Made by a program: the position numbers and the translations under genes
NCBI RefSeq assembly: GCF_014199415.1
Contig: NZ_JACIJN010000002.1
Span: 1-64,000 of the forward strand
Origin: Sphingomonas endophytica
Lineage (GTDB): Bacteria; Pseudomonadota; Alphaproteobacteria; Sphingomonadales; Sphingomonadaceae
Direction of reading: 5' to 3'
DNA: 64,000 nucleotides
The notes under the pieces: generated by a model
Database searches by the model: none
Told to the model about the DNA's origin: nothing
The model's input: only the letters and a program-made list of their open reading frames with translations
In this document: positions 17,245 to 26,983 of the stretch, piece by piece
Layout: every line of letters starts with the position of its first letter
Position numbering within the stretch: the stretch's first letter is position 1

Positions 17245-18213
17245 CTAAGGATTCGATTCAGCGCTGCCCATCGCATTGGCTAGATCAAGCAGATTTTTGA
17301 GCGCGGCGTTGCGATTATGCGGCGACCATACCGCATGGAATTGGATCTGCTCGGACTCGTCGACAATCTGGCGGAAGATGACACCGGGGATCGGTAGGAA
17401 ACTGGCGGCACCGCTTGTCAGCGTGATCCCTTCTTCTGCCTCTACCATATGCAACAACGTATCTCGCCCGACATCGCTACGACGCAGACGAGGCGTATAT
17501 CCACGTTCGACGAGACGCCGTACGATCTGGTCTCTCAGATTAGGGCCTGCGCCGCCTTCTCGGACGAGAAACGTCTCAGCAGCCATGTCACGCCATGACA
17601 GCAAGCTGATGTCCGCCAGCCGGTGCGATATGGGCAGTGCAGCGACATACGGCTCCTTCTATAGCGGTTTCGAATGGCAGTCGGGCACATCGACCGCCCC
17701 CATAACGAACGCAACGTCGAGCTTCGCTCCGCGCAAATTGCTGATCGTTTCCGCCGCCCTTCCTTCTACGACAGTCTGTTCAACTTCTGGATAATCACTC
17801 CGGAAGCGACGTCGTAAGTCGGCGAGGAACCCGCCTGCCATCGACGAATGTAAGCCGATCGCCAGCCTACCGCTGGTGCCCATCGAAAGCGTGCTGGCCG
17901 TGCGTACCGCATGATCGACCTGTTCGATGCCAGCCGACACCTCGACCACGAAACGCCTGCCGGCTTCGGTGAGACGCACCCCGCGATGGCGACGCTCGAA
18001 GATTAGAATACCAAGTTCCTCCTCAAGCGCCTTTATTCGCGCGCTGACACTCGACTGGCTCACGCCGAGATGATTGGCCGCGTGATGGAAGTTCAAATAT
18101 TCGGCGACGGTCAAAACTTGACGCAACGATACAAGTGGAATGCGTTTGGTCGAGCAAAGGAAGGTATGTTCTTTTGGATCATGGCTATTTTTCGAACGGA
18201 ACAGCCGTGTCAC
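17245..18213 (-). pseudogene. LysR-type regulator interrupted by one in-frame stop
   Basis: The N-terminal part (18213-17659) has the LysR helix-turn-helix (SLRQVLTVAEYLNFHHAANHLGVSQSSVSARIKALEEELG) and the start of the effector domain up to DVPDCHSKPL. A TAG at 17661-17659 then ends the frame. Translation in the same frame resumes as KEPYVAALPISHRLAD and continues to a normal LysR C-terminus ending at 17245. A single nonsense change is therefore enough to explain the break. Read through, it is a normal-length 322-residue regulator. GTG start at 18213, four bases after the upstream gene. Either a pseudogene, a suppressed gene or a sequencing error. Confidence 0.85.
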
Positions 18214-18217
18214 GATA

Positions 18218-18616
18218 TCACCCGATCAATCCCAGAAACTCTCGCGCCACCTCACGGGCCTCGAAACCCGAGCCAACCACGATCATAGGAATACCGAATG
18301 CCTTAGCGGCCATTGCCGACTGAGCCTTGACAGCGATCCGCTTTAATTCGCTTTCCTCGATGCTGATAAGTGCCTTGCAGATCGCGCCGAGGCGGGACTT
18401 GTTGTGCTTGAGCCAGATGCCGCGTTGTTTGCGATCCTCCTGGGTTTCGTCCGTCCGTTCGCCCTCGAAAATGATGACGAACGGTTTGGCCTTCGCGACG
18501 AGCGCCTCCATCTCGCGTTCCCATTGCGGAGCATATCCAGGTCGTGCGGCGGTCGCATGCGACCGGATAATCGGGAACTCTGATACGTCGTGCAGATCGA
18601 AGGTGAATTCGCGCAT
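18218..18616 (-). CDS. Unrecognised protein upstream of the LysR gene
   Basis: 132 residues starting MREFTFDLHDVSEFPIIRS. It alternates beta-like and helical stretches (KPFVIIFEGERTDETQEDRKQRGIWLKHNKSRLGAICKALISI ... IPMIVVGSGFEAREVAREFLG), reminiscent of SpoIIAA/STAS-like folds, but I cannot name a family. It ends four bases before the LysR start, so they form a two-gene unit. A role in the response controlled by that regulator is possible but unsupported. Confidence 0.6.
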   Translation of the reverse strand: MREFTFDLHDVSEFPIIRSHATAARPGYAPQWEREMEALVAKAKPFVIIFEGERTDETQEDRKQRGIWLKHNKSRLGAICKALISIEESELKRIAVKAQSAMAAKAFGIPMIVVGSGFEAREVAREFLGLIG

Positions 18617-18741
18617 GTCGCATATCCAAACAGTATAGTCCTATGAACTGTGATGCGGTGAAGTGATCGAGCTGCGGTAACGTCATCTGGACAATTTATA
18701 ACGAGAAGTGGCCGAAGTGTAGTGCAGTGGTAATTGGCGCG

Positions 18742-20277
18742 CTACGGCTTCGGCTTCGGAACGAACGGCGGCTTGGCGAGCCAGACGAACCCGATCGCAA
18801 CAAGAAATATGCATCCCAGTGCGAACGACACCTCGTTGAAGGCGATCTGCTCGGCCTGAAGGTTGATCGTCTGATTCAGCAGTGTTTCCGCGATCAGGGG
18901 TTTGCCATGTCCCACGGCTGCAAGCGCCTGGCGGGTAGCCGGATCATAAGAGCTCGCCGCTTCGGTCAGATGCGCATGGTGCCGAAGCGCACGCCTGTCC
19001 CAGAGGAAGGATGTCACCGAGACGGCGAAGCTGGCGCCTACCGTCCGCAGAAAGGTCGACAGGCCGGAGCCGGCCGCGATCTCGTTCGGCTTGAGGTCGG
19101 ACAGCAGGATCGTGTTGATCGGCATGATGAACAGCGCCAGCCCCAAGCCCTGAAGCAACTGCAACGTGGCGATGTGCTGAAGGTCGATCTGCACGACGAA
19201 GCCGGATCGCAGGAACGAGGTCGTCGCCAGGATCGCGAAAGCGGTGCAGACGAGCAGGCGCATGTTGAAGCGCCGAGCGTAGCGTCCCATGAACGGCGTC
19301 AGCAGCACGGGCAGGATGCCCATCGGCGCGACCGCCAGCCCGGCCCACATGGCGGTGTAGCCGAGCGTCTTCTGGAGCCAGAGCGGGACGATCACGTTGA
19401 CGGCGAAGAAGGCCGAGTAGGACAGCATCAACGTGATGCTGCCCGCCGCGAAGTTGCGATGCGCGAAGAGCCGCAGGTTCACGATCGGGTTCTTCTCCGT
19501 CAGTTCCCAAACCAGAAACACGGTGATCCCGAACACGGCGACTATCGTGGAGAGGACGATGAAGGACGAGTTGAACCAATCCTCCTCGTTGCCCTTGTCG
19601 AGCACGAGTTGCAGCGCCCCGACGCCGATCACCAGCAGGATGAGACCGACGACGTCGACCTTCGCCGGCTCGGTCTTCTCCGGCCGACCCCGCATCTGCG
19701 CGGCAACGACGGCGCATGCGAACAGGCCGACCGGCACGTTGATGAAGAACGCCCATTTCCAAGAATAACTGTCGGTGACCCAGCCGCCGAGAAGCGGCCC
19801 GGCAATCGGCGCAACTACCGTCACCATCGCGATGAGCGACAATGCAAGGCCGCGCTTCTCGGGCGGGTATATCGACAGCATGAGCGCCTGTGTCGTGGGG
19901 ATCATCGGCCCGGCGACGGCACCCTGGAGTGCACGGAAGAGAACCAGCATCTCAAGGCTTTGCGCGAGGCCACACAGCAGCGAGGCGACGGTGAAAGCGA
20001 GTGTCGCGCCGAGGAAGAGCGGCACCTGGCCGAGGCGCCGCACCAGAAAGCCGGTGAGCGGCAGGGCGATGGCGTTGCTGACCGAGAAGGTGGTGACGAC
20101 CCAGGCACTCTGATTGGGGCTGACCCCCAGATTGCCGGCGATGGTCGGCAAGGCGACGTTGGCGATGGTGCCGTCGAGCACCTGCATGAAGACCGCGAGT
20201 GCCAGTCCGAGCGTCGCGAGCGGCACGCTTGGCGGCCGGAACGCAGACGCCTGCGCCTGCGAAGCGGCACCGCTCAT
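18742..20277 (-). CDS. emrB: DHA2 (EmrB/QacA) major facilitator drug exporter
   Basis: 511 residues with 14 predicted transmembrane segments. The DHA2 signature is present near the start (FMQVLDGTIANVALPTIAGNLG) and motif C-like PIAGPLLGGWVTD later. EmrB proteins use the proton gradient to export hydrophobic drugs through a fusion protein and an outer-membrane channel. It overlaps emrA by ATGA and is the last gene of a three-gene operon. The substrate cannot be told from the sequence. Confidence 0.92.
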   Translation of the reverse strand: MSGAASQAQASAFRPPSVPLATLGLALAVFMQVLDGTIANVALPTIAGNLGVSPNQSAWVVTTFSVSNAIALPLTGFLVRRLGQVPLFLGATLAFTVASLLCGLAQSLEMLVLFRALQGAVAGPMIPTTQALMLSIYPPEKRGLALSLIAMVTVVAPIAGPLLGGWVTDSYSWKWAFFINVPVGLFACAVVAAQMRGRPEKTEPAKVDVVGLILLVIGVGALQLVLDKGNEEDWFNSSFIVLSTIVAVFGITVFLVWELTEKNPIVNLRLFAHRNFAAGSITLMLSYSAFFAVNVIVPLWLQKTLGYTAMWAGLAVAPMGILPVLLTPFMGRYARRFNMRLLVCTAFAILATTSFLRSGFVVQIDLQHIATLQLLQGLGLALFIMPINTILLSDLKPNEIAAGSGLSTFLRTVGASFAVSVTSFLWDRRALRHHAHLTEAASSYDPATRQALAAVGHGKPLIAETLLNQTINLQAEQIAFNEVSFALGCIFLVAIGFVWLAKPPFVPKPKP

Positions 20278-21530
20278 GGTTTCACCGTCGCGGCGGACTG
20301 GGCTGCGCTGTTGACGCGAATGACCTGTGCGATCTTGGCATCCGCCTCGGCGAGCTGTTGGCGGTAAAGGTCGCTGGAGAAGAGCGGTCGGGTCGGCGGG
20401 GAGGACGGCAGGACCGCGCCGCCCTGATCATGCACGTCGATCTGGACCCGCATCGACATGCCGACCCGAACCGGATGCTCATCCAGTTGGCGCGGGTCGG
20501 TGAAGACGACGCGCACGGGTATCCGCTGGACGATCTTGATCCAGTTGCCGGTCGCATTCTGCGCGGGCAGCAGGGCGAAGGCGCTGCCCGTGCCGACGCC
20601 GATGCTCTCGACCTTGCCAGCGTAGTGCGTATCGCCGCCATAGAGATCGGAGCGGATCGTGACGGGCTGGCCGATGCGCACGTTGGCAAGCTGGGTTTCG
20701 CTGAAATTGGCATCCACCCACGCCTGTCGCAGCGGAACGATCGCCATCAGCGGTTCACCCGGCTGGAGACGTTGACCGATCTGCGCGGTCCGCTTGGCGA
20801 TATAGCCGGCGATCGGCGCCTTCAGGCTCGTGCGCGCCTGTTCGAGCAGCGCCGCTCGCAAGCGCACCGCCGCGGCCTTCACGTCGGGATGAGAGGACAA
20901 GGCGGTTTCGTCGACGAGCGCGTTCGTCGCCTGGAACTGCTGGCGCAATGTCGCAAGTGAGCTTCGCGCGGCGGTTAAAGCCGCCTCGGCCGCCGTCAGG
21001 GCATCGCGGGCATGGGCGACATCCTCAGCGGCGATCGCGCCCGACTGACCCAGAGTTCGGCGACGCTCATAATCTGCCCGGACCTTCTCCAGTGCGGAAG
21101 TACGGGCCGTCACATCGGCCTCGGCCCCCGTCAGGGCGTCGCGCGCGCCGGTGGCGTTGTTGTAAAGTCCGCGTACCTTTCGGACCGCGCTGGCCAGATT
21201 GGCTTCCGCCGCCTCGACTGCGATCCCGCTGTCGGTCGGGTCGATCCCGACCACGGTCTGCCCGGCCCGGACCAGGTCGCCATTGTCGGCGGCGATCGAA
21301 ACGACCGTGCCGGCGATCTGCGGCATGACGGGGACGAGGTTCGCCGCCACATACGCATCGTCCGTCGAGACCCGCCACCGGCCTGCGGTCCAGTACCATC
21401 CTCCTGATCCGGCTGCGGCGAGGATAGCAACCGCAGCGATGCCTTGAAGAAGGCGACGACGGCGGGGGGATGGAGGAGGCCCATCCGTCGACGATGGCGT
21501 GGAGCTTGATTTGGATGCTTCCTGGGTCAT
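20274..21530 (-). CDS. emrA: EmrA/HlyD-type periplasmic membrane fusion protein
   Basis: 418 residues. One N-terminal transmembrane helix (GIAAVAILAAAGSGGWYW), a biotinyl-lipoyl half-motif (VSTDDAYVAANLVPVMPQIAGTVV), a long coiled-coil hairpin (about 95-210) and the beta-barrel end (QAWVDANFSETQLANVRIGQPVTI). It links the inner-membrane exporter to the outer-membrane channel. It overlaps both neighbours by four bases. Confidence 0.92.
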   Translation of the reverse strand: MTQEASKSSSTPSSTDGPPPSPRRRRLLQGIAAVAILAAAGSGGWYWTAGRWRVSTDDAYVAANLVPVMPQIAGTVVSIAADNGDLVRAGQTVVGIDPTDSGIAVEAAEANLASAVRKVRGLYNNATGARDALTGAEADVTARTSALEKVRADYERRRTLGQSGAIAAEDVAHARDALTAAEAALTAARSSLATLRQQFQATNALVDETALSSHPDVKAAAVRLRAALLEQARTSLKAPIAGYIAKRTAQIGQRLQPGEPLMAIVPLRQAWVDANFSETQLANVRIGQPVTIRSDLYGGDTHYAGKVESIGVGTGSAFALLPAQNATGNWIKIVQRIPVRVVFTDPRQLDEHPVRVGMSMRVQIDVHDQGGAVLPSSPPTRPLFSSDLYRQQLAEADAKIAQVIRVNSAAQSAATVKP

Positions 21531-23068
21531 GCGGGATCTTTCACAGGCGCTGGCTTGACAGCACGCCGATCCTGCGGATCGGGACGATAACCGCCGCCCA
21601 GCGCTTCGATGAGTTGTAGAGAGAGATCGACTTGCTCGGCATTGAGCGATGCCATGCGTTGCTGCGCCGCCAGGAGTTGCTGACGAACCGACAGAGCTTC
21701 GAGGTAGCTGCCGATCCCGGCGCGATAGCGGGTTTCGGCGATCGACCAGGCGGCGTTCGCGGCATCGGTCGCGCGCTGCTGGGCTTCGACTTGTTTCGCC
21801 AGGGAGCGCAGATTGCCGAGCCGATCGGCGACCGTGTTCAGCGCCGCAACTAGCGTCTTATTGTATTGCGCGACGGCCAAGTCATAGGCTGCGTCGCGGT
21901 CGGCGAGGTTGGCCCGTCGCCGTCCGCCGTCGAACAGTGGCAGGCTGATCGCTGGGCCAAAGCGATAGGTCAGCGCGGAAGCGCCGATCAGGCTGCCAGC
22001 ATTAAGCGACGAGAAGCCTGCCAGTCCAGCGATCGAAATGTTGGGAAGAAACTCGGCCTTGGCGGCATCGATATCGCGACCGCTCGCCTCGACCCGCCAT
22101 CGGGCGGCGACGATGTCGGCGCGACGGCCGATCAAGTCGCTCGGCAGGTTCGGCGGCACCGTGACGGCGGCAGGACGGAGCAGGCTCGGTCGGGCGATTT
22201 CCAGTCCCCGATCCGGTCCCTTGCCGAGCAGGATCGCCAACGCGATCCGTGCGGAGCCGATTTCCCGATCGGCCCGCGCGATCTCCTGCTCGGCGGTGGC
22301 GCTGTCGCCTTCGGCACGGCGGACCTGAAGCTGGTCTTCGATGCCGCTCCGGCTGCGCTGGCGCGCGAGATCGAGGAGGTTCCGCGCTCTGGCAAGTTCC
22401 GCGGTGGCGATGTCGTGCCGGGCAGAGACGTAGCCAAGCCGTACATAGGCGCGCGCGATGGCCGTCGACAGCTCGATTCGCGCCGCCTGCCGATCGACTT
22501 CGGCGGCCTGCGCTCGACCGACCGCCGCTTCCCACGCCGCACGCTTTCCGCCCCAAAGATCCAAGTCCCAAGACAGATTGACGGCGCTATCCCTGACGAA
22601 TGCGTTCCGTCCGCCGCCGAGGTCGAGGGGCCATGCCTGGTTGCTGCGGCGATTAACGGCCGCGCTGGTATTCCCATCCAGCGCGGGACCGCGTGCCGCT
22701 CGGGCGGAGGAAGTGGCTGCTTCCGCATCTCTCGCGCGCGCATCGGCGACGGCAAGATCGGGAGTGCCGGCGAGCGCTTCGTCGATCAATCGATCGAGTT
22801 GCGGATCGCCCAAACCGCGCCACCAATCGGTTGCAGGCCAGGCTGAAGCCTCCCGCAGTTCTCGAACAAGCGATCGGCTCGCCTGCAAGTCGCCAGCTTC
22901 GGCGATATGCCCCGAAGGTTCAATGCCGGCCCGGCTCGCACATCCTGCCAACGACGACATCACCGCGGCGAGAATGAGTGCTTGGGACGGCAGCGAAAGA
23001 CGATGGGCTTCCGCCCGGCGCGCGCCGATGGCTACGTTCGGCTTCCTGTCGAAAAATGCTGATTTCAT
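21527..23068 (-). CDS. NodT/OprM-type outer-membrane efflux lipoprotein
   Basis: 513 residues from ATG 23068. A lipobox-like AVMSSLAGC lies near residue 40, then two TolC-type OEP repeats (WWRGLGDPQLDRLIDEAL...; PSDLIGRRADIVAARWRVEASGRDIDAAKAEFLPNISI). It forms the exit duct of the tripartite pump. First gene of the efflux operon; the promoter and the AraC-type regulator's own start share the 74-base gap 23069-23142. Confidence 0.9.
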   Translation of the reverse strand: MKSAFFDRKPNVAIGARRAEAHRLSLPSQALILAAVMSSLAGCASRAGIEPSGHIAEAGDLQASRSLVRELREASAWPATDWWRGLGDPQLDRLIDEALAGTPDLAVADARARDAEAATSSARAARGPALDGNTSAAVNRRSNQAWPLDLGGGRNAFVRDSAVNLSWDLDLWGGKRAAWEAAVGRAQAAEVDRQAARIELSTAIARAYVRLGYVSARHDIATAELARARNLLDLARQRSRSGIEDQLQVRRAEGDSATAEQEIARADREIGSARIALAILLGKGPDRGLEIARPSLLRPAAVTVPPNLPSDLIGRRADIVAARWRVEASGRDIDAAKAEFLPNISIAGLAGFSSLNAGSLIGASALTYRFGPAISLPLFDGGRRRANLADRDAAYDLAVAQYNKTLVAALNTVADRLGNLRSLAKQVEAQQRATDAANAAWSIAETRYRAGIGSYLEALSVRQQLLAAQQRMASLNAEQVDLSLQLIEALGGGYRPDPQDRRAVKPAPVKDPA

Positions 23069-23142
23069 GACCGGACATTTGGACAAACCCAAGCGGATGC
23101 GGTAACGGCATACGGACAGAAAATGCCGAGAAGTGGCCAACG

Positions 23143-23955
23143 ATGGACAGGCAGCTGACGAAGGTCGAAACGGATATCGACGACCGCCTAGATGGCCCTC
23201 CGCTGGTTGCGCTGCGAGGCAGCGACGAACCGTCCACGGACTTCCAGTTGGGCACGCGAGAATATGATTGGCACAGCCATAGGCGTGGTCAGATGTTCTG
23301 CGTCGAGAGCGGCCTGATCCATGTCCGCACGTCGCACGGCTCCTGGCTGCTTCCGCCGCATCGCGCTGGATGGATGCCGCCCGATGTCCCCCACAAGGTG
23401 AGCATCAGCGGAGCGATGAGCGGCTGGAGCGTGTTGACGGCCCCTGCCGTCAGCGGTGACCTACCCCGCAAACCCTGCGTGATCGGGATCGGCGATCTGA
23501 TGCGCTCTCTGGTCCGCCGCGCCGTATCGTGGACGGCGCAGGAGAGCCTCGAACCTGAACAGGAACGGGTCGTCGCCGTGCTGCTGGATGAAATCCGCCG
23601 AGCGCCACACGAGCCGCTGCACCTCCCCATGCCGACCGATCCGCGCCTTTTGCGCATCACGAAGGCGATTCTGGATCGACCGGACGACGAGCGTACCGCG
23701 GAAGAATGGGCTTCATGGGGCGCGGTATCGCCCCGGACGCTCCGGCGTCTGGTACTGGCGGAGACGGGATTGAGCTTCGCGCAATGGCGACAGCAGGCGA
23801 AGCTGACCCATGCGCTCGAAATGCTCGCGCGTGGCGATCCTGTTGCGGTCGTTTCAGATGCGCTCGGCTATGCGACGCCCAGCAATTTCATCGCGATGTT
23901 CCGCCGAGCTTTTGGAGACTCGCCGGCTCATTACTTCGCGACACGCGACACCTAA
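23143..23955 (+). CDS. AraC-family transcriptional regulator
   Basis: 270 residues. The N-terminal cupin-like sensor has DWHSHRRGQMFCVESGLIHV and WLLPPHRAGWMPPDVPH. The C-terminal double HTH runs from about 180 (WGAVSPRTLRRLVLAETGLSFAQWRQQAKLTHALEMLARGDPVAVVSDALGYATPSNFIAMFRRAFGDSP). It is divergent from the efflux operon and is therefore its likely regulator. Its stop overlaps the relaxase stop tail to tail, which marks the seam between cargo and transfer core. Confidence 0.9.
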   Translation: MDRQLTKVETDIDDRLDGPPLVALRGSDEPSTDFQLGTREYDWHSHRRGQMFCVESGLIHVRTSHGSWLLPPHRAGWMPPDVPHKVSISGAMSGWSVLTAPAVSGDLPRKPCVIGIGDLMRSLVRRAVSWTAQESLEPEQERVVAVLLDEIRRAPHEPLHLPMPTDPRLLRITKAILDRPDDERTAEEWASWGAVSPRTLRRLVLAETGLSFAQWRQQAKLTHALEMLARGDPVAVVSDALGYATPSNFIAMFRRAFGDSPAHYFATRDT

Positions 23956-26003
23956 ATCCCTAACCCTCTTGATCGTCCAAGCTGCCATGACACCGATCCG
24001 CCCTGCACGATGCCGGACACCTCGCGGCCGAGTTGGCGATCGATGACCGGCCGCCACGGGACGAGCGTGAACTCGTGGCTCTTCTCCACGATGGCGAACT
24101 TGCCGCTCGACAGCTGGACGGTTCCGGTGAACGTGCCGCTGACCGTCTCGCCATCGGCGGCGGCGCGGAACGGCATTGCCTTCCTGGCGGCCAGCGCCGC
24201 ACCCGTGCCGGTCACCTCCCGCTCCTGAAGCGCGGCGACCAGATTGCGTCGGAAGGTCACTCGCCCGTTCGGTTGTCGGGAGGCATCGCCTCGGTCGATC
24301 AGCGTTTCGCGCCGCCGCTCCATCGCCTCGCGCACCTGATCTCCGAACCCGGCCGGCGACAGGTCGCACGCGCCCGCGCCGATCAGTCGCCGGTCCAGCC
24401 AGGTCGCCCCGTCCGAGCTGATCTGCCGTTCGAGGTCGAAGGTCGAGAGGACGCGAACGTTGGCACGTGCGTTTCGTCCGGCATCGTGGGCGGCGGCGCG
24501 GGCCTCGAAGTCGCCGGGGATGCGCCACTGGTCGGCGTCGAGACGCTCGACGATACCGCCGCGACGCAAGGCCTCCAGCCGGCGGACATGGGCGTCGATA
24601 AAGCCTTCGTAGTCGCCGCCCGGCATGCGGCCGTCGAATCGCGCCCGCTCCAGATGGCGGCTCGGCCGGTAGATGCCGTCTTCGGCCATACCCGCAATAG
24701 CGCGATCGGCGGGACGCACCGTGTTCTCCGCCGGCCCGATCTCGACGATGCTGCCGATGCGGGCATCCTCGACGCGGGTCGGCTCGATACCGGAGACGTG
24801 GTGGGTTCGCCCGTCGATGCCGTCGATCACCAGTGTCAGGTTCTCGCCCAGTTCGTCGGTGAGATGCTTGTCCACCACGCGGCCGATGATCGGGGTCGCG
24901 GGCGCGGCATCGTGAATCTGGAAGCTCATCGGATCGCGGTCATGGCCCTCGGCCCGCATGGCCTTATGCATGGTGCGCACGATGTCGCCGCGCTCGCCCA
25001 TCTCGCGCAACGTCGGCTCCAGCCGGTCGCTGAGTTCCCAGACGCCGGAGGACGGCTCGGTGGCGAGGCCCATCTTCTCCAGCTTGCCGAGACGGCGGAT
25101 GCGAAGCGTCCGGTCCTCCTGGCCCCGCAGATCGTTCGGGGCATGGCGCAGGTCGAGTGCGCCACCCTCGGCCTCGTTCAGCATCGCCCGGTCGATGCGC
25201 GTGAAGCGGTCCTGGTCGATCTCGGCGGTCAGCTTGCGGCGCTGCTCGATCTCCGTGACGGGACCGAGTTCTAGCGTCGCCAACTCGCTCGCACGCTCGC
25301 GGATGCCGTTGGCGAGATAGTCGCCATTGATGACGAGATCCTCGCCGAGATCCTCGCGGCCGTTGACGATGATATGGACATGCGGATGGCCGGTGTTGAA
25401 GTGGTTGACCGCGACCCAATCCAGCTTGGTGCCGAGGTCGGCTTCGAGCTGGCGCATCAGGTCGCGGGTGTGGCCGGTGAGGTCTTCGATGTCGGCAGCG
25501 TCTTCCGGCGAGACTATGAAGCGGAACTGGTGACGATCGTCCTTGCCGCGATCGAGGAAAGCATCGCCATCGGCGCGGTCCTCGGTCGCCGAATAGAGCC
25601 GGCCGCGCTCGCCGTCGCGCGAGGTGCCGTCGCGCTGGATGTAGCGCAGATGGGCGGCGGCCTTGCCGCTCTTGCCGGCGGCGCGGACGAACCTAGTCTT
25701 GACGATGACCCGCCGGCTCCCCGCCGCGCTGTGACGCCAGCCGCCAGTGAGGTTCCGGGCCTGGACGAAACTGGCGCCTCGTCCACGGCGGACGCCTGGT
25801 CCGGTGAGACCGTTGCGCTTCGCTTCGGTCTTCGCGCCGCCGCCGGATTTGGCTGACGACGAACGACGCGGCGCGGCCGTGCTCTGCTGGCGCGCGATCT
25901 TCCTGACCTTGGTGAGGAAGCTCTTGGCTTGGCCGGCCTTCGATGCATCGGAGCGGATGCGGCCGGACTTCGGGCGGAAGCGGTTGTCGTCATCCTTGCT
26001 CAT
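23952..26003 (-). CDS. rlxS: RlxS/VirD2-type relaxase with DUF3363
   Basis: 683 residues. After a basic N-terminus, the relaxase domain shows the likely catalytic Tyr121 in HLRYIQRDG and the metal-binding HxHxH-like cluster HFNTGHPHVHIIVNG (His201, 206, 208, 210). The C-terminal two-thirds match the DUF3363 extension. The enzyme nicks oriT, stays bound to the 5' end and pilots the strand to TraG. No TraI-like helicase domain is seen. It is the last gene of the rdfS/repA-side operon or is separately transcribed from 26004-26283. Confidence 0.93.
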   Translation of the reverse strand: MSKDDDNRFRPKSGRIRSDASKAGQAKSFLTKVRKIARQQSTAAPRRSSSAKSGGGAKTEAKRNGLTGPGVRRGRGASFVQARNLTGGWRHSAAGSRRVIVKTRFVRAAGKSGKAAAHLRYIQRDGTSRDGERGRLYSATEDRADGDAFLDRGKDDRHQFRFIVSPEDAADIEDLTGHTRDLMRQLEADLGTKLDWVAVNHFNTGHPHVHIIVNGREDLGEDLVINGDYLANGIRERASELATLELGPVTEIEQRRKLTAEIDQDRFTRIDRAMLNEAEGGALDLRHAPNDLRGQEDRTLRIRRLGKLEKMGLATEPSSGVWELSDRLEPTLREMGERGDIVRTMHKAMRAEGHDRDPMSFQIHDAAPATPIIGRVVDKHLTDELGENLTLVIDGIDGRTHHVSGIEPTRVEDARIGSIVEIGPAENTVRPADRAIAGMAEDGIYRPSRHLERARFDGRMPGGDYEGFIDAHVRRLEALRRGGIVERLDADQWRIPGDFEARAAAHDAGRNARANVRVLSTFDLERQISSDGATWLDRRLIGAGACDLSPAGFGDQVREAMERRRETLIDRGDASRQPNGRVTFRRNLVAALQEREVTGTGAALAARKAMPFRAAADGETVSGTFTGTVQLSSGKFAIVEKSHEFTLVPWRPVIDRQLGREVSGIVQGGSVSWQLGRSRGLGI

Positions 26004-26283
26004 AGCCGCTGATCCGGCCGAAATCGAGATTTCAGGCGCGGAGTGCCGCGAGAAACGCGGTGGATACGGGCGTTGCCGCGCATCGCGGCACTACGGCGAC
26101 CCGGAGACGGTGCCGTTCCAAACAGTGTGCAGACAAGGGCTCGCCCCCCGGATCGGACCCATGGGGTGCTGTCCGCTTTTATCTTGCCCTCCGCCTGCTT
26201 CTCCCTTCCTGCCTCTCCTACCGCCGTTTCCACCTGTCGCCTGCTCAATGCCGAGGTGCCGACAACGCTGCCAATCGCACCCG
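26004..26283. other. Gene-free region, candidate oriT
   Basis: 280 bases between the relaxase start and the transglycosylase stop with no convincing gene on either strand. It contains a perfect 10-base inverted repeat (26042-26051 and 26083-26092). Origins of transfer usually lie beside the relaxase gene and carry such repeats. No nic sequence matching a known consensus could be recognised, so this is positional inference. Confidence 0.4.
26042..26092. repeat. Perfect 10-base inverted repeat near the relaxase gene
   Basis: AGTGCCGCGA at 26042-26051 and TCGCGGCACT at 26083-26092, separated by 31 bases that themselves hold smaller GCG/CGC-rich complementarity. It could be a relaxase recognition hairpin or a transcription terminator for the transglycosylase gene upstream. 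Confidence 0.7.
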
Positions 26284-26979
26284 TCACGGCCTCGATCTCC
26301 GCGCAGCGGATGCGACGAATAAACGGTCCTCCTGCGCAGATGCTACGGTGGTATCGGCGGTTCCGCCCGTCACCGGATCAACATCGGATGCGCGCGCCGA
26401 TGGTGCAACGAACAGCGGCGCTCGCGTCCACGCGAACGGATCGGCCGCCGCGACCACGATAGGTCCAGCTGCGTCGCGGCCGTCGATGCGCGGCACGATG
26501 GCGGCCACGTAGGCGCGCGTTTCGGCGGGTAGCGAGCGCCCGGCCAGTGACGCTTCGTAGCGACCGGGACCGGCATTGTAGGCGGCGAGCATGGCGACGA
26601 CGCTGCCGTAGCGGTCGTGCAGCTCGCGGAGATAGGCGGTGCCGGCGAGGATGTTGTCGCGCGGATCGTAGGGGTCGGCACCGAGGCCGTGGCGGACGCG
26701 CAACTCCGCCCATGTCGCCGGCATCACCTGCATCAGGCCGATCGCACCGGCACGTGACGATGCCTGCGGATCGCCGGCGCTCTCGGCGCGCATCACCGCC
26801 CTGATCCATGCCGCAGGGATGTCGAAGCGCCGCGACGCTTCCGCTATGTGCCCGGCATATGGATCGACCAGTATCGCGCGGACCGGCCGCGAGGTTTGCG
26901 CGCCGGCCGGCGGGATCGGCGCTGCCGTGGCGGTGACGGTGAGCAGCGCAGCCGCGGTGCGGATGACGATGGGGCGCAT
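26284..26979 (-). CDS. Secreted lytic transglycosylase (VirB1-like)
   Basis: 231 residues from ATG 26979; the signal peptide is IVIRTAAALLTVTATAAPIPPAGAQ. The SLT domain has the catalytic Glu in VMRAESAGDPQASSRAGAIGLMQVMPATW, then NILAGTAYLRELHDRYGSVVAMLAAYNAGPGRY. It cleaves peptidoglycan so the conjugation channel can cross the wall. It begins four bases after DUF736. A longer frame upstream overlaps DUF736 and is rejected. The C-terminal 40 residues are Ala/Asp-rich and probably flexible. Confidence 0.92.
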   Translation of the reverse strand: MRPIVIRTAAALLTVTATAAPIPPAGAQTSRPVRAILVDPYAGHIAEASRRFDIPAAWIRAVMRAESAGDPQASSRAGAIGLMQVMPATWAELRVRHGLGADPYDPRDNILAGTAYLRELHDRYGSVVAMLAAYNAGPGRYEASLAGRSLPAETRAYVAAIVPRIDGRDAAGPIVVAAADPFAWTRAPLFVAPSARASDVDPVTGGTADTTVASAQEDRLFVASAARRSRP

Positions 26980-26983
26980 CCGA

